A stretch of DNA of 5,454 nt. Source: Nitrososphaerales archaeon TH5895. Lineage in GTDB: Archaea > Thermoproteota > Nitrososphaeria > Nitrososphaerales > Nitrososphaeraceae. Positions 5,453 to 5,454 of this stretch are shown in pieces (position 1 is the stretch's first letter; the number at the start of each line of letters is the position of its first letter). A model generated the notes under the pieces. That model was not told the DNA's origin. It did not search any database and saw only the letters and a program-made list of their open reading frames with translations. The stretch covers positions 1-5,454 of the forward strand of contig JAATVS010000524.1 of the NCBI GenBank assembly GCA_014523695.1. Direction: 5' to 3'. A program made the position numbers and the translations under genes.

Positions 5453-5454
5453 AA

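Noticed and set aside
1..5454. CRISPR array, tRNA, rRNA or intact insertion sequence
   Set aside because: No regularly spaced repeats, no cloverleaf-like sequence and no transposase motif were found on either strand.

Overview
The window is AT-rich and best fits an ammonia-oxidising archaeon (Thaumarchaeota/Nitrososphaeria). The main clue is the intact histidine kinase: a soluble protein with two related N-terminal sensor repeats, a layout I know from soil thaumarchaea. TATA-like tracts and T-run ends without classical bacterial terminators also fit. The taxonomic call is inference; no rRNA or other marker gene is present.

Left part (1-1554, + strand): the end of a McrBC-like restriction locus. 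The C-terminus of an AAA+ McrB-type motor subunit enters from the left edge. It overlaps by an ATGA junction the remains of its partner, a DUF2357/McrC-like PD-(D/E)XK nuclease. The nuclease can be read almost end to end, including its PD...LDAK catalytic core, but only by changing frame four times. It is therefore either a decayed gene or a sequence with indel errors.

Middle part (1555-2941): a gene graveyard. A cluster of hairpins separates the nuclease from the convergent C-terminus of a GMC (FAD-dependent) oxidoreductase. Upstream of that fragment, on the same minus strand, are coding-like scraps, one with an NHL/beta-propeller signature. No intact gene is visible between 1555 and 2941.

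Right part (2942-5454, minus strand): an intact 580-residue cytosolic histidine kinase with no response regulator beside it. Its roughly 300-bp upstream region holds an imperfect 26/27-nt direct repeat and two inverted repeats. Next come a 100-residue histidine-rich, probably metal-binding protein of unknown family, and a very small reading frame with a strong Shine-Dalgarno-like sequence and an in-frame TAG. Kinase and His-rich genes point the same way, but a T-rich tract and the long gap suggest separate transcription.

Overall this looks like an accessory region where a defence module and metabolic genes are eroding next to intact sensory and metal-related genes. I did not find a complete new multi-gene system. 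The best leads are the broken McrBC-like locus, the kinase control region, the His-rich protein and the TAG-interrupted small frame.
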